NCBI GenBank assembly: GCA_963969495.1
Contig: OZ018317.1
Span: 28,166,503 to 28,230,502, forward strand
DNA: 64,000 nt
Origin: Ceratothoa steindachneri
Taxonomy: Eukaryota > Arthropoda > Malacostraca > Isopoda > Cymothoidae
Direction: 5' to 3'
The notes below the pieces were generated by a model. It was given only the letters and a program-made list of their open reading frames with translations, did no database searches and had not been told where the DNA came from. Position numbers and translations under genes: made by a program. This document shows positions 1-12,900 of the stretch, piece after piece. The first letter of the stretch is position 1, and the number at the start of each line of letters is the position of its first letter.

Positions 1-27
1 AATAATTGCATCTTAGGCAGGCTATGA

Positions 28-215
28 CTTATGTTTTTTTATCAAAGTTATTTTTTAAAACCCAAAGAATTCCAAATGGTGACGTTCCGAAAATTTATTT
101 TTATATATCTTCTATAAAATTATTATAATTGGCAAAGTTGAGAAAATTTATAAAAATTTAACCATGGCTGCTTTCTTTAGATTTTAAATTTAAATCTTAG
201 TAGCAAAGCAACTGT
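28..215 (+). repeat. Dispersed AT-rich repeat, copy 1 of 3
   Basis: Non-coding AT-rich segment that recurs near 47365-47650 on the same strand and, more diverged, near 60565-60735 on the opposite strand. Shared words include CCCAAAGAATT, AAATTTATTTTTATATATCT and TAGATTTTAAATTT. The copy near 47.4 kb lies inside one arm of a DNA transposon, which shows that this family inserts. No ORF or terminal structure is visible, so the class is unknown. Confidence 0.7.
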
Positions 216-439
216 CTGGTATATATATTTAATTCTCCATAGCGCACGACCCTCGTAAATGAGGTTCTTTCGTTCTCATGAGTGGTATTTGTCTATTGTT
301 GTGACCTTTGGTAATTTGATCACTTTGCTCATATTTAGCTACCATCATCTCATGTTCACCTTAAATTACTCTTTTCGTTTCGTTTAAAAGGTCCTGTTTG
401 TTTAATTAGCTTGTTTTATTTTGTGAAAAGTTAAGCTCT

Positions 440-2290
440 TTCTAGTTCAACTATGGGTCAAAGAAAAAATGTTCCCGTTGGTATTCACAAAAATACTTGG
501 CATATGTGTTTTTTAGGCAAAAATCTTTTTCAAATGAAGCAATGAATCCATCTCGATTGGTAGAACATCTTAACACAAAGCATCCAGACAAGAAAGGAGT
601 TACAAGGAGTTACAAGGAAAGAAGGTACCCTAGGAGACCTTACGATCCATTCAAAGAGGGTATCTTTGGACTAGCAATCGAGCGGGCACATGGCTGCTCA
701 ATTGTTTTGCGTCCCTAAACGGCCACTTTTCAAGAATTTGTCTAGTCTTGACTTGAACTGGTCAACAGATTCACTCTTGACAACTTCCACTGAAAGTGCG
801 TTCCACTTACCGCAGATACTGTAGGTGAAAAAGTTTCCACACAGATTGCGGTTGTAACGTTTCAGTTCAAGTTTGAAGCCGTGATTGCGCGTTCTGTTCT
901 CACTCAGTGTGAAAATATCCCGAAAGGTAAGACTATAGAATTTTTTCAAGGTATTACTGAACAATTTAAAAAACACAAAACAATGACTTCTATATTTCAA
1001 ATTTCCACTAACAAAAATAACTATGGGTTCATTCCTAGTTACCGTATTTCAGATTGCTAAAAGTGGCAGTGCGCACACTATTGGTGAAAAGGTATTGATA
1101 TCATGTTTGCAAGAGCTAGCTTCAACAATGATGGATCAGGACCCAACAAATGTCCTAAAAAATTTACAGATACATAAGAAACATAAATTTTTGCTACGGT
1201 TAAATCATATTTCGAAAAGAATAATATCCCACTGACAAACATTATTGCCTGCGTGACAGACAGGGTTTTCTATCTATGGTTGGCCGCTATCGGGGCTTTA
1301 TAGCGCACTTGAAAAGGGAAACTCCTAACGATCGATGTAGTCATTGAATAATCCATAGAAAACATCTTGTTGCCAAAAAATTGAGCCCAAGTCTGCACTC
1401 ATCATTGAATATTGCTGAAATGCAATTATCAAGATTAAGGCAAATGCTAAAAGTTAGCGATTGCTTCGGCAATTATGTCAACATTCTGAGGGAGAATATG
1501 TTCTATTATTATTGCGCACAAGTTTGGTGGCTTTTGAAAGAATAATGCTTGATACGTTTTGTCGAGTGTACTGCAGTTTTTGGAGAGTGAAAAAGAACTT
1601 AGTTTGTGCCATCAAGTAAGAAGTGTGAGTAATCATGTCGTTTATTTGGCTGACATATTCACAAAGTTAGAATGATGTTAGCTTGCATCTTCAAGAGAAA
1701 GTTATGACACTAATTGAGTGTTTAAAGGTAGTCTGCAGGATTCTCAGACAAACTCAATATATTCAAAATAAACATCCTTGAAATGGATTTACATCAATTT
1801 CCAGGATGTGTATCAATCGAAAATGAGCTCACAGAAGCCGACTTGGATATATTTAGTAATCATCTTAATACACAAAAAAGACATAGAAAATCGCTTTGGA
1901 GTTATCATCAACCTTGAAGTGATGTATGGAATAAAATGCTGTTTAAAACAAACGTGAGTGATGTTGAATTCATCTGCTGAGAAGAACTACTGCAATTAAA
2001 ATATGATACTGAATCGAAAGCAAATTTTAACGAAGACGGATATCCACAACTTTGGCAGAACAAGAAAATGCACTAGCTCTATCCAAATCTATGGAAAATA
2101 ATTTCCTCACTACTCATGGGTTTCCATACACCATACTTGGTCGTAAGTGGGTTCAGTATCGTGAATCATATTCCTACCAAGGAAAGAAATTGCTTGAAAA
2201 TTGTAGAAAGAGGAAACCTCCGTTTGTTTCTTGGCAAAATTAATCCTAACATCAACGCTTTATTTAACTAGCATCAACCTCAATTATCAC
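440..2290 (+). pseudogene. hAT-type transposase pseudogene (ZBED/SCAND3-like)
   Basis: Decayed transposase of the hAT group that also gave rise to vertebrate SCAND3/ZBED proteins. In order, with frame changes, I read a BED-type finger remnant (FSNEAMNPSRLVEHLNTKHP, near 525-590), then AKSGSAHTIGEKVLISCLQE (near 1050-1110), then the segment that follows the catalytic region (a TDGAP-like site near 1235-1260, then SALEKGNS). Further on come a mid-domain resembling WLSKG..RFVELYETVLEFLE (1480-1720) and the C-terminal dimerisation region, ending in KIVERGDLRLFLAKINPN (about 2190-2250). Many stops and frameshifts make it non-functional. A LINE fragment is inserted in antisense at 698-1000. The family acts in the nucleus by cut-and-paste transposition. 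TIRs were not found. Confidence 0.75.
698..1000 (-). pseudogene. LINE reverse transcriptase C-terminal fragment
   Basis: A 100-codon antisense frame with the C-terminal signature of non-LTR retrotransposon ORF2: SENRTRNHGFKLELKRYN, then NFFTYSICGKWNALSVEVV, then a SVDQFKSRLDKFL tail. In CR1/Jockey-type LINEs this motif (R-x-R-G/N-H ... WN-LP-xVV ... F-x-L-D) follows the RT domain. The catalytic core is absent, as expected for a 5'-truncated LINE copy. It splits the surrounding hAT pseudogene and is therefore the younger insertion. The exact clade cannot be told from this piece. Confidence 0.7.
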
Positions 2291-2299
2291 ATTAAAAGT

Positions 2300-3380
2300 A
2301 AGTAGAGATTTAGAATTTTCAACCACAAGTGGGCGAAAAACTTTTTTAAAAAAATATCGTAAAAGTGTCCAGTGAACTAACGAAGGTTGGAAAGTCCTGA
2401 TTTAGGTGATGGAAACTCCGATGTAAGATATACTATTCCATGACCTCGCTGTCAGTCTTTCTAGGCTATAGCAGATGAAACTCGAATGCTAAGGTTGACC
2501 CCAGTACTGCCCACATCTTACATCATTATGTCTATTTATTCGAGAAATCACGAATATCTGGTATTAATGACAAAATGGAATGGAGAAAGAACCACCTACT
2601 GAACTGCCAAATTCAGAAAAAAATATCCCATGCAGCCGCTACAGGCTGGAACTGTTTTTACTGCATCGGTCTGGTTAGCCACCGAATAGTCATCGGCAGC
2701 CGTAGGCAGCCCCCTACAGCCATTAACTAGCTTGAGGCGTTCGTCAGAGTGTAAAGGGATCACATACAGTGCGAAAGTCAGTCACAGGCTACTCTTTATA
2801 CCTTACTAAGAAGAGTTACAAAATGAAGCGCCAGGTAAATGTTGCAAGGGTCTTGTTAAATTGCTCTAATATGGCTTTACAAGTGGATCAGAGAATTCGA
2901 CCTTCGGGAGTAATCTGGCGACCTAGTTATAGTTCTAGAAACTAGTATCATTTAGTATACCTGTTCACTTAGGTTGGCTATTTCTTATTCATAAATGGTA
3001 TGGAGCAGAAATTTATTATGAATTTTCCTTTTCTTCTCAGTCAATTGAGTTATTTTATTCATAATGTAGCTGTGTAGCGAATGAGTGCCAATTCACTTTA
3101 AATATAACAGAGAAACATTTAACGTGTTAACTTTAAAGCAAATATGTAGGTATGATAGAATTAGCTAATCATTAATAACAACTATTTGAGTTTCCAAACT
3201 TGAATACAATTATCTCACGTAGTTTTTTGGTCAATTTTGAGTATGGTGAAATATGCTAATTTTAATAACCATTTGATTTACAGGATACGGCGTGTAATTT
3301 GTCGCCCAACTTCAATATAAATGAAAAAACACAGACAGTTCATTTTTTATAGACCTATTTACCAAATTTACATTTTAAAC
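2300..3380. other. No gene recognised
   Basis: Unique-looking sequence without a supportable ORF. A GC-richer stretch at about 2630-2940 differs in composition from its surroundings and may be an old mobile-element piece, but no motif was recognised. Confidence 0.5.
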
Positions 3381-3382
3381 AC

Positions 3383-4440
3383 TTAAAGGATTTCCGAACT
3401 CTTCATTTTATTCAATGAAAACTCTATGACCTCAACCACGGCCTCCAGACACCGTCCGAGCCTGTTGCAGGCCTTCTGGACGATTCTCCTGTTTATCTGG
3501 GTGAAAGCTGTAGTGATTTTGGATCTAACCTCCACTTTAGTGATGCAAGGGAACTTGTTTGTCTCTCTCCTAACCACAACACACATAAAATAGTCCAGAG
3601 GGTTGAAGCTTTGGGAGTTAGGAGGCCAGATGTTTGGAGTGACGTGGTCAGTGAAATTGCCTGACAGCCAAGACTGGGTTCACCTGTTTGTGTGGTATGG
3701 TGCAAAATCCTGCCGCCACACGTACGGCCTTCCAACAGCTACTTCCTGGTTCCAGGACAACACTAACTTATCCAAGGAATTGTTGTAGCACACCGGGAAG
3801 GTAAACGGGGGCATAACATGACTATCGCTTATGACCACCCCAAAAAAGCATGATGTGTACTGAGAACTTGGTGTTCAAGAATATCGGTAGACGTTTGGGA
3901 GACACACCAAGGCGGCTGTTGTTTTGCAAGTTCACTACTTGGTCATAGCCTAAATTATCCTCGTTTAAGAAGAACCAAAGCATGCCAGGCTTGAGGGGGT
4001 ACTTTGTTTATTCACAAGCTTGATACCACATGCCTTCTGCTTGTCTTTTGTCTTCTGCTTTAGAAGCTGGTCATTTTACATATTATAGGAGTAGTAGCGA
4101 ATGTTATCATGCAGTAACTGCCTGGCTGTGGACTTCAATCTCTTTCAGGGATCGTCGTCAAAAATGGCCTTGATCTTCGAGGGTTCATTTTGTATCGGGA
4201 CGCTTAGAGTGCAGTTTCCGAGCCGCACTACGCTCGTAATCACAGCCTGACTCGACCAACTGTTCCTTGATCCACTTCACCACCTTTGGATTGACAACCC
4301 TATCAGTCGGAGCGTCCAGCGTGAATACCAAGCAACACACCTTACGTTTTACAAAATTTTGAAGGATTTAATTCAGCCGTGGTATTGCTTCCTTCACAAA
4401 CGATGCAAAACTGAATCTACTGCGGTAGGAAGAACAGCGA
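3383..4440 (-). pseudogene. mariner-family transposase pseudogene (maT/DD37D-like)
   Basis: Antisense Tc1/mariner relic. From its N-terminal side I read FTLDAPTDRVVNPKVVKW (about 4350-4300), a GVVISDSHVMPPFTFP block around the second catalytic Asp (about 3840-3795), GRPYVWRQDFAPYHT (about 3735-3700), HVTPNIWPPNSQSFNPLDYF (about 3645-3590) and the C-terminal helix RRETNKFPCITKVEVRSKI. The order matches mariner transposases whose second catalytic motif reads V-SSDG-VMPP and whose third reads WPPNSPDLNPLDY. At least three frame changes and several stops break it. No TIRs were identified. Confidence 0.8.
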
Positions 4441-5361
4441 ACAAACGCCAGATAAAACACATGCTAGATTTAGTTAATCATTAATCTTAACAACCATTTG
4501 ATAGCACTATTATAAATTAAATGGTTTTTGCAACCATCAAAAGATATCAGATATGCATGAAATCTTTACGAAGCTATCTTTCTTTACCCTCCCTTCAATC
4601 TCTACTCATTTGTTCTCATTCACCCTAAACTGCTTCACACCTCATCAACTACACTCTCCATAAGACGAGCCTCCTACACTCTTCTCTCTACAACTCTCCT
4701 TTCTTAATCTCCACCCCTTTTTATAGAAAAGGGATTCACCTTCCTCCCTATTTTTGCTTTACATTCTATATTCTCCTTTCTCTCTCTTTCACCTACTTCT
4801 TGCCACTTCAATTTTCTTCTCCATTTCGCTCGCGTTTACATTTCACAGTTTCCCAATCACTGCCTTCCTTTTTTTGAGTCTCCTCTTATAAGAGATCGGG
4901 AAACTGCTTCTACATAGACTTGGACAGAGTGAAGGGGTAGGGGGGGGGGGAAGGGGGAGAGGTCGTGAATCTAGCCCTTAAAGAGGTAGGGGTCCAGTTT
5001 TCAATGGAAATGGGGCCATACGTCTGGGGCCCTCATGGGGGACAGCCGATCAATCTTGAGCTCACATTTATCAAACGGTGAAGATGGTCTGGACTGATTT
5101 GCAAAAAGGGGCGAATGAAAGCCTTCAGTGGCCTGTTTTGCCTTGTTCCTCAGCTTCTCGCAAAGGGGCTCCAGTTTTTTTTTTGGGGGGGGGGGCTTTA
5201 AGCAGGGTGATGGAGGAGGAAGTCGACGGGTGAAGGCTGAGAGGATTGGAGACAAGTGGGCGACAGACTGAAGGAAGCCATTTATACCCCTTTATTTCCA
5301 GCTGGTCTCGTGACAAAGATAAAGTGAGACAAACAAGTCCAAATAAAGAAAAAGTCAAATG

Positions 5362-5365
<4 letters not shown>
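4441..5365. other. No gene recognised; pyrimidine-rich and G-run sequence
   Basis: Positions 4560-4880 are strongly C/T-rich on this strand, and poly-G runs occur near 4937-4950 and 5189-5197. Two overlapping antisense frames across 5000-5360 share no motif with anything I know and are probably chance. Confidence 0.5.

Positions 5366-5443
<78 letters not shown>
5366..5443. repeat. (TA)n microsatellite
   Basis: About 78 bp of uninterrupted TA. It lies about 30 bp upstream of the tRNA-like palindrome. Reading frames through it give meaningless Ile-Tyr runs. Confidence 0.98.
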
Positions 5444-5445
<2 letters not shown>

Positions 5446-5476
5446 AACTTCACCGCAGGAAAGAGAAAACGGAATA

Positions 5477-5682
5477 ATTTTTCTTCAGAAATAGTTATTT
5501 CTTACTTCGAAAAAATCCGAGCGGGATGCGATTCGTTCGAACAGTGCACATTAGCCGAGTGGTCTAAAGGGCGGTTTAATTGAGATCAAAGTAGTTGCTC
5601 GGTGCCTCAATGTGCACGGTTCGAATCTCACCCCGCTCGGATTTTTTCGAAGTAAGAAATAACTATTTCCGAAGAAAAATTT
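5477..5682. repeat. Long palindrome with tRNA-like centre
   Basis: Two roughly 70-bp arms (5477-5550 and 5611-5682) are near-perfect reverse complements. Both carry TTCTTACTTCGAAAAAATCC and CCGCTCGG-type sequence, and they enclose a 60-nt centre. The arms include the B-box side of a tRNA-like sequence, so each arm resembles a tRNA 3' half plus flank. It sits between (TA)n tracts and just before a PLE terminus. It may be a tRNA-derived SINE that has undergone inverted duplication. Confidence 0.75.
5544..5632 (+). pseudogene. tRNA-like sequence (Leu/Ser class), probably non-functional
   Basis: Contains a good Pol III A box (TAGCCGAGTGG, 5552-5562) and B box (GGTTCGAATCT, 5618-5628). The spacing fits a tRNA with a long variable arm, and CCGAGTGGTCTAA is typical of tRNA-Leu/Ser. 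The T-stem does not pair, because CACGG faces CTCAC, and no proper anticodon stem forms. It is more likely a tRNA pseudogene or SINE head than a tRNA gene. Confidence 0.5.
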
Positions 5683-5757
5683 ATCGAAATATTTATCGAA
5701 AACGAAAAATTATTTCATTTTCGATAAATATTACAATTTTCAATACTTCTGTTATTC

Positions 5758-5790
5758 CTTGATAAAGAACTCGAAATAAAGTTCTAAAGT
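5758..5790 (+). ncRNA. Hammerhead-like motif, PLE terminus (degenerate)
   Basis: Box TTGATAA, one spacer nucleotide, hairpin GAACTC/AAGTTC with a mismatch, then a decayed TAAA in place of GAAA and GTACCT in place of the palindrome. The flanks ATTCC and GGAAT can still pair as stem I. It is the same family as the copy at 33776-33809. The 3' flank continues through a conserved PLE end (GATACTTTGTGAG, about 5855) into (CA)n(TA)n. Confidence 0.5.
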
Positions 5791-5875
5791 ACCTGGAATC
5801 CTCGTATTAATTTTCCATGTGTGCTTTGTTGCACTTATTGCTTACTTACCCGATACTTTGTGAGTTTTCCACACC

Positions 5876-6985
<1,110 letters not shown>

Positions 6986-6989
6986 GGAA

Positions 6990-9900
6990 GCTGCACTGAA
7001 CCTTTATTCAAATAGTTGCTCTTGTTTTTCCCTATCGTAGAAAGTATCTTAGAGTCTCATATCAAAAATTATAAAGCTTTATCCAAATAGTAGCTCTTGT
7101 TTTCCCCTATCGTAGAAAGTATCCTAGAGTCTCATATAAAAAATTATGAAGCTTTATCCAAAAAGTTGCTCTTGTTTTTTCAGAACGTAGAAAGTATCCT
7201 AGAGTCTCATATCAAAAATTATGAAGCTTTATCCAAATAGTTGCCATTTGTTTTTTCCTGTCGTAGAAAGTATCCTAGAGTCTCATATCCAAAATTATGA
7301 AGCTTTATCCAAATAGTTGTTCTTGTTTTTCCATATCGTTGATAGTATCCTAGAGTCTCATAAAAAAAATTGTAAAGCTTTATCCAAATAGTTGCTCTTG
7401 TTTTTCCTTATCGTAGAAAGTATCCTAGAGTCTCATATAAAAAAAATTATGAAGCTTTATCCAAATAGATGCTCTTGTTTACCTATCGTAGTAAGTATCT
7501 TACAGTCTCATATCAAAAATTATGAAGCTTTATCCAAATAGTTGTTCTAGTTTTTCCTCATCGTAGAAAGTATCCTAAATTCTCATATCAAAAATTATGA
7601 AGCTTTATCCAAATAGTTGCTCTTGTTTTTCCATATCGTAGAAAGTATCCTAGAGTCTAATATACAAAAATTATGAAGCTTTATCCAAATAGTTGTTCTT
7701 GTTTTTCCATATCGTAGTAAGTATCTTACAGTCTCATATCAAAAATTATGAAGCTTTATCCAAATAGTTGTTCTTGTTTTTCCCTATCGTAGAAAGTATC
7801 TTAGAGTCTCATATCAAAAATTATAAAGCTTTATCCAAATAGTAGCTCTTGTTTTCCCCTATCGTAGAAAGTATCCTAGAGTCTCATATAAAAAATTATG
7901 AAGCTTTATCCAAAAAGTTGCTCTTGTTTTTTCAGAACGTAGAAAGTATCCTAGAGTCTCATATCAAAAATTATGAAGCTTTATCCAAATAGTTGCCATT
8001 TGTTTTTTCCTGTCGTAGAAAGTATCCTAGAGTCTCATATCCAAAATTATGAAGCTTTATCCAAATAGTTGTTCTTGTTTTTCCATATCGTTGATAGTAT
8101 CCTAGAGTCTCATAAAAAAAATTGTAAAGCTTTATCCAAATAGTTGCTCTTGTTTTTCCTTATCGTAGAAAGTATCCTAGAGTCTCATATAAAAAAAATT
8201 ATGAAGCTTTATCCAAATAGATGCTCTTGTTTACCTATCGTAGTAAGTATCTTACAGTCTCATATCAAAAATTATGAAGCTTTATCCAAATAGTTGTTCT
8301 AGTTTTTCCTCATCGTAGAAAGTATCCTAAATTCTCATATCAAAAATTATGAAGCTTTATCCAAATAGTTGCTCTTGTTTTTCCATATCGTAGAAAGTAT
8401 CCTAGAGTCTAATATACAAAAATTATGAAGCTTTATCCAAATAGTTGTTCTTGTTTTTCCATATCGTAGTAAGTATCTTACAGTCTCATATCAAAAATTA
8501 TGAAGCTTTATCCAAATAGTTGTTCTTGTTTTTCCCTATCGTAGAAAGTATCCTAGAGTCTCATATCAAAAATTATGACGCTTTATCCAAATAGTTGCAC
8601 TTGTTTTTTCCTATCGTAGAAAGTATCCTAGAGTCTCATATCAAAAATTATGAAGCTTTATCCAAATAGGTGTTCTTGTTTTTCCCTATCGTAGAAAGTA
8701 TCCTAGAGTCTCATATCAAAAATTATGAAGCTTTATCTAAATAGTTGTTCTTGTTTTTCCCTATCGTAGAAAGTATCCTAAAGTCTCATATCAAAAATTA
8801 TAAAGCTTTATCCAAATAGTTGTTCTTGTTTTTCTCTATCGTAGAAAGTATCCTAGAGTCTCATATCAAAAATTATGAAGCTTTATCCAAATAGTTGTTC
8901 GTGTTTTTTCCGTATCGTTGAAAGTATCCTAGAGTCTCATATCAAAAATTATGAAGCTTTATCCAAATAGTTTCTCTTGTTTTTCTCTATCGTAGAAAGT
9001 CTTCTAGAGTCTCATATCAAAAATTATGAAGCTTTATCCAAATAGTTGTTCTTGTTTTTCCTTATCGTAGAAAGTATCCTAAAGTCTCATATAAAAAATT
9101 ATGAAGCCTTATCCAAATATTTGTTCTTGTTTTTTCCTATCGTAGAAAGTATCCTAGAGTATCATAACAAAAATAATGAAGCTTTATCCAAATAGTTGTT
9201 CTTGTTTTTCCCTATCGTAGAAAGTATCCTAGAGTCTCATATCAAAAATAATAAAGCTTTATCCAAATAGTTGTTCTTGTTTTTCCCTATCGTAGAAAGT
9301 ATCCTAGAGTCTCATATCAAAAAAAATGAAGCTTTATCCAAATAGTTGTTCTTGTTTTTTTCTATCGTAGAAATTATCCTAGAGTCTCATATCAAAAATA
9401 ATGAAGCTTTATCCAAATAGTTGTTCTTGTTTTTCCCTATCGTAGAAAGTATCCTAAAGTCTCATATCAAAAATTATGAAGCTTTATCCAAATAGTTGTT
9501 CTTGTTTTTCTCTATCGTAGAAAGTATCCTAGAGTCTCATATCAAAAATTATGAAGCTTGATCCAAATAGTTGTTCTTGTTTTTTCCGTATCGTTGAAAG
9601 TATCCTAGAGTCTCATATCAAAAATTATGAAGCTTTATCCAAATAGTTTCTCTTGTTTTTCTCTATCGTAGAAAGTATTCTAGAGTCTCATATCAAAAAT
9701 TATGAAGCTTTATCCAAATAGTTGTTCTTGTTGTTTTCCGTATCGTTGAAAGTATCCTAGAGTCCTATATCAAAAATTATGAAGCTTTATCCAAATAGTT
9801 GCTCTTGTTTTTCCTTATCGTAGAAAGTATCCTAGAGTCTCATATCAAAAATTATGAAGCTTTATCCAAATAGTTGTTATTGTTTTTTCCTATCGTAGAA

Positions 9901-12900
9901 AGTATCCTAGAGTATCATATCAAAAATAATGAAGCTTTATCCAAATAGTTGTTCTTGTTTTTCCCTATCGTAGAAAATATCCTAGAGTCTCATATCAAAA
10001 ATAATAAAGCTTTATCCAAATAGTTGTTCTTGTTTTTCCCTATCGTAGAAAGTATCCTAGAGTCTCATATCAAAAATAATTAAGCTTTATCCAAATAGTT
10101 GTTCTTGTTTTTTTCTATCGTAGAAAGTATCCTAGAGTCTCATATCAAAAATTATGAAGCTTTATCCAAATAGTTGTTCTTGTTTTTCCTTATCGTAGAA
10201 AGTATCCTAGAGTCTCATATCAAAAATTATGAAGCTTTATCCAAATAGTTGTACTTGTTTTTCCCTATCGTAGAAAGTATCCTAGAGTCTCATATCAAAA
10301 ATTATGAAGCTTTATCCAAATAGTTGTTCTGGTTTTTCCCTATCGTAGAAAGTATCCTAAAGTCTCATATATAAAATTATGAAGCTTTATCCAAATAGTT
10401 GTGCTTGTTTTTTTCCCTATCGTAGAACGTATCCTTAGAGTCTCTTATAAAAAATTAGGAAGCTTTATCCAAATAGTTGCTCTTGCTTTTTCCTATCGTT
10501 GAAAGTATCCTAGAGTCTCATATCTAAAATTATGAAGCTTTATCCAAATAGTTGCTCTTGTTTTTCCCTTTCGTAGAAAGTATCCTAAAGTCTCATATCA
10601 AAAATTATGAAGCTTTATCCAAATAGTTGTTCTTGTTTTTCCCTATCGTAGAAAGTATCCTATAGTCTCATATCAAAAATTATGAAGCTTTATCCAAATA
10701 GTTGTTCTTGTTTTTCCCTATCGTAGAAAGTATCCTAAAGTCTCATATAAAAAATTATGAAGCTTTATCCAAATAGTTGTTCTTGTTTTTCTCTATCGTA
10801 GAAAGTATCCTAGAGTCTCATATCAAAAATTATGAAGCTTCATCCAAATAGTTGTTCTTGTTTTTTCCGTATCGTTGAAAGTATCCTAGAGTCCTATATC
10901 AAAAATTATGAAGCTTTATCCAAATAGTTGTTCTTGTTTTTCCTTATCGTAGAAAGTATCCTAGAGTCTCATATCAAAAATTATGAAGCTTTATCCAAAA
11001 AGTTGCCCTTGTTTTTCCCTATCGTAGAAAGTATCCTAGAGTCTCATATAAAAAATTATGAAGCTTTATCCAAATAGTTGCCATTTGTTTTTTCCTGTCG
11101 TAGAAAGTATCCTAGAGTCTCATATAAAAAATGATGAAGCTTTATCCAAATTGTTGTTCTTGTTTTTCCATATCGTAGAAAGTATCTTAGAGTCTCATAT
11201 CAAAAATTGTGAAGCTTTATTCAAATAGTTGCTCTTGTTTTTTCCTATCGTAGAAAGTATCCTAGATTCTCATATCCAAAATTATGAAGCTTTATCCAAA
11301 TAGTTGTTCTTGTTTTTCCATATCGTTGATAGTATCCTAGAGTCTCATATAAAAAATTGTGAAGCTTTATCCAAATAGTTGCTCTTGTTTTTCCTTATCG
11401 TAGAAAGTATCCTAGAGTCTCATATAAAAAAATTATGAAGCTTTATCCAAATAGATGCTCTTGTTTACCTATCGTGGTAAGTATCTTACAGTCTCATATC
11501 AAAAATTATGAAGCTTTATCCAAATAGTTGTTCTTGTTTTTCCTCATCGTAGAAAGTATCCTAAATTCTCATATCAAAAATTATGAAGCTTTATCCGAAT
11601 AGTTGTTCTTGTTTTTCCCTATCGTAGTAAGTATCTTACAGTCTTATATATAAAATTATGAAGCTGTATCTAAATAGTTGTTCTTGTTTTTCCCTATCGT
11701 AGAAAGTATCTTAGAGTCTCATATCAAAAATTATGACGCTTTATCGAAATAGTTGCTCTTGTTTTTCCCTATCGTAGAAAGTATCCTAGAGTCTCATATC
11801 AAAAATTATGAAGCTTTATCCAAATAGGTGTTCTTGTTTTTCCCTATCGTAGAAAGTATCCTAGAGTCTCATATCAAAAACTATGAAGCCCTATCCAAAT
11901 AGTTGTTCTTGTTTTTCCCTATCGTAGAAAGTATCCTAAAGTCTCATATCAAAAATTATGAAGCTTTATCCAAATAGTTGCTCTTGTTTTTCTCTATCGT
12001 ATAAGGTATCCTAGAATCTCATATCAAAAATTATGAAGCTTTATCCAAATAGTTGTTCCTGTTTTTTTCCGTATCGTAGAAAGTATCCTAGAGTCTCATA
12101 TCAAAAATTATGAAGCTTTATCTAAATAGCTTTTCTTGTTTTTCCCTATCGTAGAAAGTATCCTAGAGTCTCATATCAAAAATAATGAAGCTTTATCCAA
12201 ATAGTTTTTCTTGTTTTTTCCGTATCGTTGAAAGTATCCTAGTGTCCTTTATCAAAAATTATGAAGCTTTATCCAAATAGTTGCTCTTGTTTTTCCTTAT
12301 CGTAGAAAGTATCCTAGAGTCTCATATCAAAAATTATGAAGCTTTATCCAAATAGTTGTTCTTGTTTTTTCCTATCGTAGAAAGTATCCTAGAGTCTCAT
12401 ATCAAAAATAATGAAGCTTTATCCAAATAGTTGTTCTTGTTTTTCCCTATCGTAGAAAGTATCCTAGAGTCTCATATCAAAAATAATGAAGCTTTATCCA
12501 AATAGTTGTTCTTGTTTTTCCCTATCGTAGCAAGTATCCTAGAGTCTCATATCAAAAATAATAAAGCTTTATCCAAATAGTTGTTCTTGTTTTTCCCTAT
12601 CGCAGAAAGTATCCTAGAGTCTTATATCAAAAATTATGAAGCTTTATCCAAATAGTTGTTCTTGTTTTTCCCTATCGTAGAAAGTATCCTAAAGTCTCAT
12701 ATCAAAAATTATGAAGCTTTATCCAAATAGTTGCTCTTGTTTTTCTCTATCGTAGAAAGTATTCTAGAGTATCATATCAAAAATTATGAAGCTTCATCCA
12801 AATTGTTGCTGTTGTTTTTCCCTATCGTAGAAAGTATCATAGAGTCTCATATATAAAATTATGACGCTTTATCCAAATAGTTGTGCTTGTTTTTTTCCCT

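Noticed and set aside
5544..5632. Functional tRNA-Leu/Ser gene
   Set aside because: A and B boxes are good, but the T-stem and anticodon stem do not pair and the sequence lies inside a palindrome.
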